Positions 1-8,275 of a DNA stretch of 64,000 nt are shown piece after piece. Every line of letters begins with the position of its first letter. Position 1 is the stretch's first letter. The translations under genes were made by a program, and so were the position numbers. The stretch is taken from assembly GCA_964610385.1 (NCBI GenBank), contig CAZSXW010000004.1, positions 177,575 to 241,574 on the forward strand. The letters run 5' to 3'. This DNA is from CAZBSE01 sp964610385. GTDB taxonomy: Bacteria > Actinomycetota > Humimicrobiia > Humimicrobiales > Humimicrobiaceae. The notes beneath the pieces were generated by a model. That model did no database searches. It worked only from the letters and a program-made list of their open reading frames with translations, and was not told the DNA's origin.

Positions 1-620
1 TTTGCAATGATACGAGACTGGGTCTCGAGGCAGGAAGTGAAAGTAAGAATAAGATTATACTTATTGCAGGGACCGGTTCTAATTGTTTTGGGGTAAATGA
101 GGATGGCAAGCAGGAAGAGGCAACTGGCTGGGATTATATCCTTGCAGATGAGGGTAGTGGTTACAAGGTAGGGCTTAAAGCGCTAAGGGCTGTCATTAAA
201 GCTTATGATGGTCGCGGTAGAAAAACTTTATTATCTAAAACAATATTAAAAGATATAAAATTAAAGAATATACTGGAGCTAACGGAATGGGCCTATGAGC
301 AGCCTTTTTCAAAAGCTAAGATTGGAGAACTGGCTAAGACTGTGTGTAGAACTGCCGGCATGGGAGATGAGGTAAGTATTGATATACTAGCTCAAGAAGC
401 GGAAGAAGCAGTGATTTCTGTTATTACTGTTGCACATAAACTTGGATTTGAAGATAAAAATTTTGATCTTGTGCTGGTTGGTGGTTTGTTTAAATGTGAA
501 AAGTATTTTAAAAATATTCTAATAAGCGGATTAAAAAAGAATTTTTCGAAGATTAATTTTATTCCACTGAAAAGAAATCCTGTAGAAGGAGCTATAAAAA
601 TAGCTATTAAGAAACTGTGA
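1..620 (+). CDS. BadF/BadG/NagK-type sugar kinase, 5' end outside window
   Basis: The reading frame is open from base 3 to the TGA at 618-620, so the N-terminus lies upstream of the window. The visible part has the ASKHA-fold signature of the BcrAD/BadFG family: IAGTGSN near the start, a GWDYILADEGSGY stretch typical of N-acetylglucosamine kinase-like members, and a late LVGGLF glycine motif. Family members phosphorylate N-acetylglucosamine or related sugars with ATP; the substrate here cannot be read from sequence. It lies just upstream of a sugar transporter and glycosidase locus, which supports a sugar-kinase role over the 2-hydroxyacyl-CoA dehydratase activator role also found in this family. 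Confidence 0.8.
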   Translation, partial: CNDTRLGLEAGSESKNKIILIAGTGSNCFGVNEDGKQEEATGWDYILADEGSGYKVGLKALRAVIKAYDGRGRKTLLSKTILKDIKLKNILELTEWAYEQPFSKAKIGELAKTVCRTAGMGDEVSIDILAQEAEEAVISVITVAHKLGFEDKNFDLVLVGGLFKCEKYFKNILISGLKKNFSKINFIPLKRNPVEGAIKIAIKKL

Positions 621-793
621 AATTTTGAGACCATAATTAAGCTTACTACAGCCAATAGTCAGATTGAAGATTTCTATGGTGGACACTCCATATTTCTTAC
701 ATATAAAGTTCTACTGGATACAAAAACAAGGTTATTGATTGTAAGCTTTCCAATAAAAATACTAAGAAAAGTTTGCACTATTAAAACATAGGT

Positions 794-815
794 AACACTA
801 TTAGTAAATAGTGTT
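794..815. promoter_or_regulatory. Palindromic operator candidate
   Basis: A perfect inverted repeat with 9-base arms, AACACTATT (794-802) and AATAGTGTT (807-815), separated by AGTA. Its right arm overlaps the -35 hexamer at 814-819, a usual place for a repressor site. The ROK-type regulator at 10670 is an obvious candidate ligand, but nothing in the sequence proves that pairing. Confidence 0.5.
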
Positions 816-841
816 GACAAATATAATTAATATAGTATCAT
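814..841 (+). promoter_or_regulatory. Sigma70-like promoter of the glycan locus
   Basis: TTGACA at 814-819 is followed after 16 bases by TATCAT at 836-841. It is the best promoter seen in the 680-base gap before the binding-protein gene. If used, the transcript carries a leader of about 450 nt before the start codon at 1300. Confidence 0.5.
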
Positions 842-927
842 ACAAGGTGAGATTATAGTATATAATTTTGTTATCCCTAAATATAAAATTATATATTAGT
901 AAAAAGAAGAAATATTTTACTTGAAAT

Positions 928-1063
928 AGGCAAGTTTGATTTTAATAAGAAAATAATAGTAACCTTCTAAAAAAAACTTGGTATGGAGAGTGTCTTTAAA
1001 AAAAAGTAAATGAACCCCAACTACTTCCTAATTTAAAAAATTTTCTAAAAGTCAAACTTGCCT
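928..1063 (+). repeat. Long-range inverted repeat in the 5' leader
   Basis: AGGCAAGTTTGA (928-939) is perfectly complementary to TCAAACTTGCCT (1052-1063). The second arm runs directly into six T residues, so if the arms pair across the 112-base loop the structure would resemble a terminator. The two sites could instead be a pair of protein-binding sites. No gene is visible in this gap. Confidence 0.4.
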
Positions 1064-1181
1064 TTTTTATAATATTAAAGAAAAAAAATGTGAAGGTTTC
1101 CCTAGCATCAACAAGTAAAAATAAAAAACGTTATAAAAATATTAAATAAAGAAAGAATTATAAATCTATTTGTAAGTTAGG

Positions 1182-1264
1182 AAAGGGGGTCCTTTATTGA
1201 GAAATATATATGAGGTTTGTTTAAATATGATTTAAAGATTAAGCTTGCATATAAAACAAATCTC
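1182..1264 (+). promoter_or_regulatory. Conserved leader element of solute-binding-protein gene (copy A)
   Basis: GAGGTTTGTTT (1212-1222) pairs with AAACAAATCTC (1254-1264): 11 base pairs with one G-U and a 31-base loop. An AAAGG-rich box starts at 1182, 28 bases before the ATGAG that opens the stem. The same box, spacing and stem recur upstream of the other binding-protein gene (29935-30051), which is not a close homologue. The element ends 35 bases before the ATG at 1300. It could act as an RNA structure or as paired protein-binding sites. Confidence 0.5.
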
Positions 1265-1299
1265 AAGTAAGAACAATCACTTAAAAGGAGGATATCAGA

Positions 1300-2688
1300 A
1301 TGAAAAAGTCATTGTTATGGTTAGCAGTATTAGTAATGATAATGTCACTTACAGCAGTTTTTTCACTCAGTGGCTGTGAAAAAGCAGGAGAAGTAACAGC
1401 TGAAGAAGAAGAGGAAGAAGAAGTAGCAGTAGCAGAAGAAGAAGCAGAAGAAGAAGAGGAAGCAGAAGAGGAGGAAGAAGAAGTAGTGTATCCGGAAACT
1501 TCATTGGAAATTTTGATGTGGGAAGAGGCATTAACACCAGGAGTTCAGGCGCAAATTGATATGATTGAGGAGACGTATAACATTACAAGCAACCTGGAAT
1601 TGATCTTAGGTGGCCCTGAAGGAGAAACTATCATCAAGCAGAGGATAGCAACAGGCGAAATGCCTGATATTTTACTTTTCAATTCAGGTGCTCTTTTGCA
1701 TACATTGAACCCAGCAGATAATTTCGTTGATCTTTCCGATCAGTCTTTTGCACAAAATTTTACAACAGATTTCAATTTAGCTGCATCAGTTGATGGGAAA
1801 TTATACGGTGTTCCCGCAAACTTTTCCGGTGTAGGAGGAATGGTATACAACAAAGATATATATGAAGAACTTGATCTTGATATACCTACCACATGGGATG
1901 CGTTTATAGATAACTGTGAAACGATACAGGATGCTGGATATACTGCAATAGAGGGTTCGTTCGGAGATAGCTGGTCTGCCCAGTTAATATTACTGGCAGA
2001 CTTCTTTAATGTAAACGCTCTTGACCCTGATTTTGCTGATGATTATACGGCAAACAAAGCTCATTTTGCCGATACACCGGCTGCATTAAGGAGTTTTGAA
2101 AAATTAGCAGAAACAACAGATCTGATGAATGAGGATTATACAACTACAACTTTTGGAGATGCTTTTGTAGCAGTTGCCGGAGGAGAAGTTGGCCACTATC
2201 CAATGCTTAATTTTGCTATTTACCCGGCCATGGCTGCAGACTATTCTGATGCTTATGAATTTATGGGGATGTTCCCACAGCCAAGTGACGACCCAAGTAT
2301 CAATGGATTTACAGCCTGGGCACCAAATGGATGGTTTGTAACCAATTCGTGTACTGATTTAGACACTGCAATGCTGTGGATGGAAGCTTTCTCAACTCAG
2401 GAATCTATTGATGCTTATGCAGAAGAAGAAACCATATCCGGTCCTGTAGCGATTAAAGGCATAACTCTACCTAGTAATACACTTGATGTAGTATTCGAAT
2501 TACAGGACTATTTCGATGCTGGTAATAGTGCACCTGCTTTAGAATTCCTTAGCCCAATAAAGGGACCAAATCTTCCGCAGATCTGTGTAGAAGTCGGTAG
2601 CGGTATGAAGACAGCCCTAGAGGGTGCAGAAGCCTACGATGCAGATGTTTTAGCTCAGGCTCAGCAGCTGGGTATAGAAGGATGGTAA
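1300..2688 (+). CDS. Carbohydrate ABC transporter substrate-binding lipoprotein (CUT1 type)
   Basis: 462 residues. A hydrophobic signal peptide ends in a lipobox (LSGC, Cys26), so the mature protein is lipid-anchored outside the membrane. Residues about 30-62 are an almost pure Glu/Ala/Val linker. After it comes a family 1 extracellular solute-binding fold, with 'VYNKDIYEEL' near residue 185 and an aromatic-rich C-terminal lobe. The ATG is preceded by a strong AAAGGAGG site. It is the first gene of a transporter whose two permeases follow directly; no ATPase gene is nearby, so a shared MsmK-like ATPase elsewhere is inferred. Hydrolases downstream suggest an oligosaccharide substrate. Confidence 0.9.
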   Translation: MKKSLLWLAVLVMIMSLTAVFSLSGCEKAGEVTAEEEEEEEVAVAEEEAEEEEEAEEEEEEVVYPETSLEILMWEEALTPGVQAQIDMIEETYNITSNLELILGGPEGETIIKQRIATGEMPDILLFNSGALLHTLNPADNFVDLSDQSFAQNFTTDFNLAASVDGKLYGVPANFSGVGGMVYNKDIYEELDLDIPTTWDAFIDNCETIQDAGYTAIEGSFGDSWSAQLILLADFFNVNALDPDFADDYTANKAHFADTPAALRSFEKLAETTDLMNEDYTTTTFGDAFVAVAGGEVGHYPMLNFAIYPAMAADYSDAYEFMGMFPQPSDDPSINGFTAWAPNGWFVTNSCTDLDTAMLWMEAFSTQESIDAYAEEETISGPVAIKGITLPSNTLDVVFELQDYFDAGNSAPALEFLSPIKGPNLPQICVEVGSGMKTALEGAEAYDADVLAQAQQLGIEGW

Positions 2689-2730
2689 TATACAGAACAC
2701 TATTTAGTGTGATATGATGTGACAAAGACG

Positions 2731-2762
2731 GTACTGGCCCTATAAAAATATAGGGTCAGTAC
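2731..2762 (+). terminator. Intercistronic hairpin after binding-protein gene
   Basis: A 14-bp stem, 2731-2744 with 2749-2762, containing one G-U pair and an AAAA loop, lies between the binding-protein and permease genes. Only a short T run follows, so partial termination or 3'-end protection of the more abundant binding-protein mRNA is more likely than full termination. The same arrangement is seen at 31244-31276. Confidence 0.6.
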
Positions 2763-2781
2763 TTTAATAAAGAAATTTCTT

Positions 2782-3648
2782 ATGGTGGACGTAACTAAAA
2801 GAACTTATTCTTATAATTATGCAATACCTGCTTTATTAATTTACGGGACACTTTTTATTGTGCCTGTGATTATGTCGTTCTTTTTCAGTTTTACAAGGTG
2901 GACGTTATTTGATTGGGAATTTATAGGGTTCGATAACTTTATTAATTTTTTCAAGAATTCCTATTTAAACATCGGTCTAAGAAATTCGTTGATCTATGGA
3001 GTATCGACCAGCGGTTTGAAGGTTATATTCGGGTTTTTTATAGCGGTGTTCCTGACAAGCGGAATAAGGACTAAAAATTATCTAAGGCTAATAGTATTTT
3101 ATCCGACTCTTATTAGCACGATTGCAGTAGGAGTAATTTTTAGAAGCTTATTGAATCCTACATATGGACCTATCAACCAATTTCTTGAATCTATTGGTAT
3201 TAATGGGCCAAGTTGGTTGGGAAATCCGAATTTGGCCTTATATTCAGTAATTTTTGTAGATGTGTGGAAAGGAGTGGGTATTGCTACGGTTATATATATT
3301 GCAGGGCTTATGTCAATTCCAGCTGATTATTATGAAGCCTGTGAGATTGATGGTGCGAACAGTTTTAAGAAATTAATTCACATAACCCTGCCTCTTATAA
3401 GACCAGCTATGAATGCAGTTATAATACTTTCATTAGTTGGTGGTTTAAGATCTTTTGACATTATCTGGGCTATGACAAGGGGAGGCCCAGGCTTTGCATC
3501 TGATGTATTGGCCTCAGTTATATATAAACAATACACTGCAGGATTCTATGGCCTGGCGACTGCAGGCAATGTAATTTTCTTTATCTTAATAGCTGCTGTG
3601 GCGTTTCCACTGTATAGATTTTTAAGTAGAGGAGAGGTTGAGTATTAA
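2782..3648 (+). CDS. Sugar ABC transporter permease (MalF-like)
   Basis: 288 residues with about six membrane segments. The cytoplasmic EAA loop that docks the ATPase is clear (YYEACEIDGAN near residue 194, followed by ITLPLIRP). This is the first of two CUT1-type inner-membrane permeases and should form a heterodimer with the product of the next gene. It starts 93 bases after the binding-protein gene, past the hairpin, and its stop is 5 bases before the next ATG. No strong ribosome site precedes the ATG at 2782. Confidence 0.9.
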   Translation: MVDVTKRTYSYNYAIPALLIYGTLFIVPVIMSFFFSFTRWTLFDWEFIGFDNFINFFKNSYLNIGLRNSLIYGVSTSGLKVIFGFFIAVFLTSGIRTKNYLRLIVFYPTLISTIAVGVIFRSLLNPTYGPINQFLESIGINGPSWLGNPNLALYSVIFVDVWKGVGIATVIYIAGLMSIPADYYEACEIDGANSFKKLIHITLPLIRPAMNAVIILSLVGGLRSFDIIWAMTRGGPGFASDVLASVIYKQYTAGFYGLATAGNVIFFILIAAVAFPLYRFLSRGEVEY

Positions 3649-3653
3649 ATAGG

Positions 3654-4481
3654 ATGAGAAATAAAAGATTAATAATCTATGATGCGATTGGTATTGTTTT
3701 AACAGGGGTGCTGTTCCTTTTGCCTTTTTATTTCATGGTTATTATGTCTTTTAAAACCAGCAAAGAGGCATCTTTGATGAAGCTTAGCTTACCCAGCAGT
3801 TATCATATTATAGAGAATTATACAGATGTACTGCAGGCTCAAAATGGAATTGTAATAAAAGCATTTCTAAACAGCTTTTTAATAACACTTTTTTCGGTTA
3901 TTGGTGTTATTCTGGTATGCTCAATGGCAGGCTTTGTGCTGCAAAGGAGAAAAGATAGACTATCCGGATTTTGGAATTTTGTAATACTGTTTGGATTGAT
4001 AGCTCCTCCTGCTATTGTTCCGACAATTTGGGTGCTTCAGGGCCTGCAGATTTATAAAACAATTTTTTCGATGATATTGCTGGAAGTAGCTTTTTTGTTT
4101 CCTTATTCGACTTTACTCTATAAAGGATTTTTAAAGACTATTCCCAAGGAAATAGATGAAGCGGCGATAATAGATGGATGTGGAAGGTTCAGGCTGTTTT
4201 TCCAGGTAATATTTCCTTTGTTAAAACCTATAAATATCACGATAATAGTACTTACTGCAGTATTCGTATATAGTGACTTTATGAATCCATTATATTTTCT
4301 TCCAGGGTCAAGAAATGCGACTGTTCAGCTTACATTGTATCATTTCATGGGCAGATATATTTCCGAGTTCAATCTGCTCTTTGCTGATGTAGTATTAATT
4401 ACAATACCTCCGCTAATCCTATATATTTTCTTGAATAGAAAAATTGTGGCAGGTATGACTGCAGGTTCGCTTAAGGCATAG
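3654..4481 (+). CDS. Sugar ABC transporter permease (MalG-like)
   Basis: 275 residues, six predicted membrane segments, with the EAA motif (IDEAAIIDGCG near residue 170, then FPLLKP) typical of the MalG-type subunit. It is tightly spaced after the first permease, so the two are almost surely cotranscribed. It probably makes the membrane channel of the CUT1 importer with its neighbour. No ATP-binding subunit follows; the next gene is a hydrolase, as is common in CUT1 operons that share one ATPase. Confidence 0.9.
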   Translation: MRNKRLIIYDAIGIVLTGVLFLLPFYFMVIMSFKTSKEASLMKLSLPSSYHIIENYTDVLQAQNGIVIKAFLNSFLITLFSVIGVILVCSMAGFVLQRRKDRLSGFWNFVILFGLIAPPAIVPTIWVLQGLQIYKTIFSMILLEVAFLFPYSTLLYKGFLKTIPKEIDEAAIIDGCGRFRLFFQVIFPLLKPINITIIVLTAVFVYSDFMNPLYFLPGSRNATVQLTLYHFMGRYISEFNLLFADVVLITIPPLILYIFLNRKIVAGMTAGSLKA

Positions 4482-4560
4482 GATTCAGGCAGTTTAAAAA
4501 TATTATTTATGTAAAAGACTCTTGTGAGATTTTTAAAAAAGTGGATGAAAGATACTGATA

Positions 4561-7245
4561 ATGGACAAATGCATATGTGATGTACTCAATGGAAAAGAAA
4601 AAAACTACATCCTGCCCTTTTTTTGGATGCACGGAGAAGAGGAATCGATTTTAAGGGAAGAAATGATGCGAGTTCATGAATCCGGGATTAGGGCAGTCTG
4701 TGTGGAGTCACGACCCCACCCTGATTTTGCCGGCCCGGGATGGTGGAATGATATGGATATCATTATTGATGAAGCAAAAAAGCTTGGGATGGGTGTATGG
4801 GTGCTTGATGATTCACACTATCCGACTGGTTATGCCAATGGATGGATTAAAAATAAATACCCTGAAAAAGGAAAAATATACCTCAGGGAAAAGCATATGG
4901 AAGCATACGGCCCTTTGGAAAATGCCTCTTTTTTATTTGATAAGTGGCTGGAGAAGGATGACCAGATTCTTGCAATAATAGCATCTAAAAGGACCGGTAT
5001 CGGAGAAGATGTTGATGACAGGCTTATTGATATTACCGGTAATCTACGTGACGGGACACTCTATTGGGATGTACCTGAAGGTCAGTGGAGAATATTCACC
5101 CTTTTTGTATCACGGCATGGGGGAGGAAATCCGGACTACATCAATACTATCGATCCTGATTCAGTACGTGTTCTTATTGATGCAGTCTATGAGCCTCATT
5201 TTGCCCGTTATAAAAAAGACTTTGGAGAGACAATTGCCGGTTTCTTTTCTGACGAGCCGCAAATTGGAAACACAAAGGGTTACAGTTTTGATGAATCCAT
5301 TGGAAGAAAGAAAATGGCATTACCCTGGAGTAGGGATGTCCCCAGGCTTTTAAAAAAAGAACTGGGAAATGATTTCAAACTTTACCTGCCCTGTCTATGG
5401 TATAACGCGGGAAGTAAGACTCCATTGGTCAGGTATAAATATATGGATATCATAACCCGTCTGTATGATAAAAACTTTACACGCCAGCTTGCAGAGTGGT
5501 GCCATAGCCGTGGTGTTGAGTATATTGGACATGTTATTGAGGATCATGCCCGGTTAGGACCCGGTGTGGGTCATTTTTACCGGGCTCTCGCCGGACAGGA
5601 TATGTCCGGGGTGGATGTGGTCATTCAGCAGGTACTTCCTGGCTTCAACTGTTTAAACCGTGATTTTTATATAGAAATTGTGGTAGGAAACGAAAAGTTT
5701 TTTAATACGGGAACATGGGACGTAGAGTTCTATCATTATGGTCTTGCAAAAATGGCAGCATCCCTCGGCCATATCGATCCGCTCAAGAAGGGCAGGACGA
5801 TATGCGAACTTTATGGTGCGTATGGCTGGATGGAGGGGATGAAATTGATGAAATGGCTTACCGACCATATGCTGGTAAGAGGTGTCAACTGGCTGGTGCC
5901 TCATGCATTTTCGCCATATGAATATCCTGATCCTGACTGTCCTCCACATTTCTATGCCAGAGGAAGAAATCCCCAGTTCAGGTATTTCGGAATGCTGATG
6001 CAATATGCCAATCGGATCTGCCATCTTCTAAATGGTGGTATTCATATAGCAACTGCTGCAATTCTCTATCATGCAGAAGCTGAATGGAGCGGGGAATATA
6101 TGCTTTTCAAAAAGCCCGCACGCATCCTTGCTCAAAATCAGATTGATTACGATATAATACCTTCTGATGTATTCAGCGATATGGATTTGTTTAATGCAAG
6201 TCTGAATGGGAATAAACTTGTTATTAACGGTGAGAGCTATAGCTGTCTGATTATTCCTTACAGCCAGTACATTACATCTGCAGCGGCAAGATTCATTGAA
6301 AATGCAGTTAAATGCGGGTTTGAAATAGTTTTTATAGATAAACTGCCCGATGGGATCTGTGATGAAGATGATCCTAAAGTATCAGCTCAACTCTTAGAAT
6401 GTATTAAGTCATGTGAAAAAGTTGCCTTAAATGAGCTAGCTACCTTTTTACGTAAAAAAGACCTTTACGAAATAAAGCTTTCAGAAAATAATCCTTATCT
6501 ACAGTATTATCATTACCGAAAAGATGAAGCGGATATATTTATGTTCTTTAATGAACATCCGTATAATGAAATAAACACTACAGTAGATATACCTTTAACA
6601 GGCATGGTTTTATTATATGATGCATTTGGTAACTTACTAAAGCCTGCTGATATAGTTCTGTCTAAAAATAATACCAGACTACGATTAAAGCTTTCGCCTT
6701 ATGAATCGGCTATTGCGATATTTGGTGAAGTAGAACAGAAATATTTGAGTAATACCGGAGAAAAACAAATGGATACAGAGCTGCCGGATGGCGATAATCG
6801 GGAAATTTTACGTATAGAAGGGCCATGGAAACTTTCTTTAGCTTCAGCGACAGAGTACCCTGAATTTACCGATAAAGCAGAACTTGACGAGCTTAAAGAT
6901 ATATCTTCGCACAAGTATTTCCCTGATTTTTCAGGAACAATGCGATATAAAGCAGAATTTAGCCTTAAAGATGTGATCGAAAACGCAGTTCTCGATCTCG
7001 GAAGTGTTTATGAAATCGGAGAAGTCTGGGTAAACGGCCAAAATGCAGGTACCAGGATATGCCCTCCCTACAGATTCGATATAAGTGGTCTTCTAAAGAA
7101 GGGATTAAATACAATTCAGATTGATGTAACCAATACCCTGGTAAGAGAACAAAGAGATAACTTTTCTAATTTTACAGCTGTTGAACCCTCCGGACTTCTT
7201 GGCCCTGTAATATTAAAGCATGGATTATTAAATGAAAAACATTAA
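4561..7245 (+). CDS. Large glycoside hydrolase, GH106-like or GH2-related architecture
   Basis: 894 residues, no signal peptide, so probably cytoplasmic. The N-terminal part looks like a TIM barrel of the type found in GH106-like alpha-L-rhamnosidase relatives: FFWMHGEEES near the start, a VLDDSHYPTGYA stretch near residue 80, and FFSDEPQIG near residue 228, where the acidic pair may be catalytic. The C-terminal 120 residues look like the GH2-type galactose-binding domain (YEIGEVWVNGQNAG, then a GLNTIQIDVTN strand). It follows the transporter by 80 bases. I infer exo-acting cleavage of imported oligosaccharides; the family number and sugar are uncertain. The ribosome site is weak. Confidence 0.7.
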   Translation: MDKCICDVLNGKEKNYILPFFWMHGEEESILREEMMRVHESGIRAVCVESRPHPDFAGPGWWNDMDIIIDEAKKLGMGVWVLDDSHYPTGYANGWIKNKYPEKGKIYLREKHMEAYGPLENASFLFDKWLEKDDQILAIIASKRTGIGEDVDDRLIDITGNLRDGTLYWDVPEGQWRIFTLFVSRHGGGNPDYINTIDPDSVRVLIDAVYEPHFARYKKDFGETIAGFFSDEPQIGNTKGYSFDESIGRKKMALPWSRDVPRLLKKELGNDFKLYLPCLWYNAGSKTPLVRYKYMDIITRLYDKNFTRQLAEWCHSRGVEYIGHVIEDHARLGPGVGHFYRALAGQDMSGVDVVIQQVLPGFNCLNRDFYIEIVVGNEKFFNTGTWDVEFYHYGLAKMAASLGHIDPLKKGRTICELYGAYGWMEGMKLMKWLTDHMLVRGVNWLVPHAFSPYEYPDPDCPPHFYARGRNPQFRYFGMLMQYANRICHLLNGGIHIATAAILYHAEAEWSGEYMLFKKPARILAQNQIDYDIIPSDVFSDMDLFNASLNGNKLVINGESYSCLIIPYSQYITSAAARFIENAVKCGFEIVFIDKLPDGICDEDDPKVSAQLLECIKSCEKVALNELATFLRKKDLYEIKLSENNPYLQYYHYRKDEADIFMFFNEHPYNEINTTVDIPLTGMVLLYDAFGNLLKPADIVLSKNNTRLRLKLSPYESAIAIFGEVEQKYLSNTGEKQMDTELPDGDNREILRIEGPWKLSLASATEYPEFTDKAELDELKDISSHKYFPDFSGTMRYKAEFSLKDVIENAVLDLGSVYEIGEVWVNGQNAGTRICPPYRFDISGLLKKGLNTIQIDVTNTLVREQRDNFSNFTAVEPSGLLGPVILKHGLLNEKH

Positions 7246-7320
7246 TATATTTAATTTCAAAATACCTTTATCTATTCTTATCGAAATAAAGTAAGGTAAT
7301 GATCTGGAGGTATTGTTATT

Positions 7321-8184
7321 GTGATAAATGAAGAAGTTCAACTTTGGGATAACTGCGATGATGTAAAATTATTCGCTTATATTCTTGATAATTCTCAGGA
7401 ATTTAACACTAATAAAAAGCGTCCTGCTGTTATTATCTGCCCGGGCGGTGCGTATCTGTTTACATCGGATAGGGAAGCAGAGCCAGTTGCGTTGAAGTTT
7501 ACGTCATACGGGTATAATACGTTTGTACTAAGATATTCTGTCATGGAAAAAGCACGGTTTCCGCAACCCTTGTTTGATTTAGCGAAAGCAATAATCATTT
7601 TACGCCAGAATTCATCACGTTGGTTCCTGGATGATAAGAAAATTATTGTATGCGGATTTTCGGCAGGTGGGCACATTGCAGCGAGCTTGGGGGTGTTCTG
7701 GAAATCGGATTTTTTAAAAGAGAAATTTCATGTCGATAGTGACATATTGAAGCCTAATGCGCTCATTCTAGGATATCCTGTGACTGATTTTACTGAGTTA
7801 CTTAAAGATTGGCATGGCGATTTGAATGGTAAAGAATTAAATTTAAGCGCACTATCAAGAAAAATGGTATTTGGAACATCTAACCCCACTAAAGACCAGA
7901 TGGAAAAAGCGAGCCCTATAAATTTTGTATCACTTGAGACACCGTCGACATTTCTGTGGCATACAGCAGATGATAGTCTTGTATATGTCTCGAATTCCCT
8001 GAAATTTGCTTCTAAGTTAGCGAGGGAAAAAGTCAATTTTGAACTGCATATTTTTGGAAGTGGAGAGCATGCTTTATCATTGTGCGATGAGACGACTGCT
8101 TCGACTCCTGATCAAATAAACAGGCATTGTAAATGCTGGTTTGATTTAGCGATAGAGTGGCTGGAGAAGAGTATGTCATTATGA
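7321..8184 (+). CDS. Alpha/beta hydrolase, acetyl-xylan-esterase/lipase-like
   Basis: 287 residues, no signal peptide. An oxyanion-region ICPGGAY motif near residue 38, the nucleophile elbow GFSAGGH near residue 117, an Asp in HTADDS near residue 218 and a late His in GSGEHAL give the full Ser-Asp-His triad of the BD-FAE/esterase-lipase group. Members of this group often deacetylate sugars. The start is GTG 7321, with TTG 7318 just before it, after a GGAGG box. Lying between two glycosidase genes, it probably removes acyl groups from the imported sugar; that is inference from context. Confidence 0.75.
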   Translation: MINEEVQLWDNCDDVKLFAYILDNSQEFNTNKKRPAVIICPGGAYLFTSDREAEPVALKFTSYGYNTFVLRYSVMEKARFPQPLFDLAKAIIILRQNSSRWFLDDKKIIVCGFSAGGHIAASLGVFWKSDFLKEKFHVDSDILKPNALILGYPVTDFTELLKDWHGDLNGKELNLSALSRKMVFGTSNPTKDQMEKASPINFVSLETPSTFLWHTADDSLVYVSNSLKFASKLAREKVNFELHIFGSGEHALSLCDETTASTPDQINRHCKCWFDLAIEWLEKSMSL

Positions 8185-8275
8185 GATATAAAGTAAAGGA
8201 GTTTTTAAATATTTTTAAAGTAACTTTTTCTAACATTTTAAAATAATATAATAGAATTTTAAATCAGGGGATAAT

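Noticed and set aside
4676..5353. Alternative plus-strand frames within the large hydrolase gene
   Set aside because: They overlap an intact 894-codon gene with clear family motifs and have no similarity or start signals of their own.
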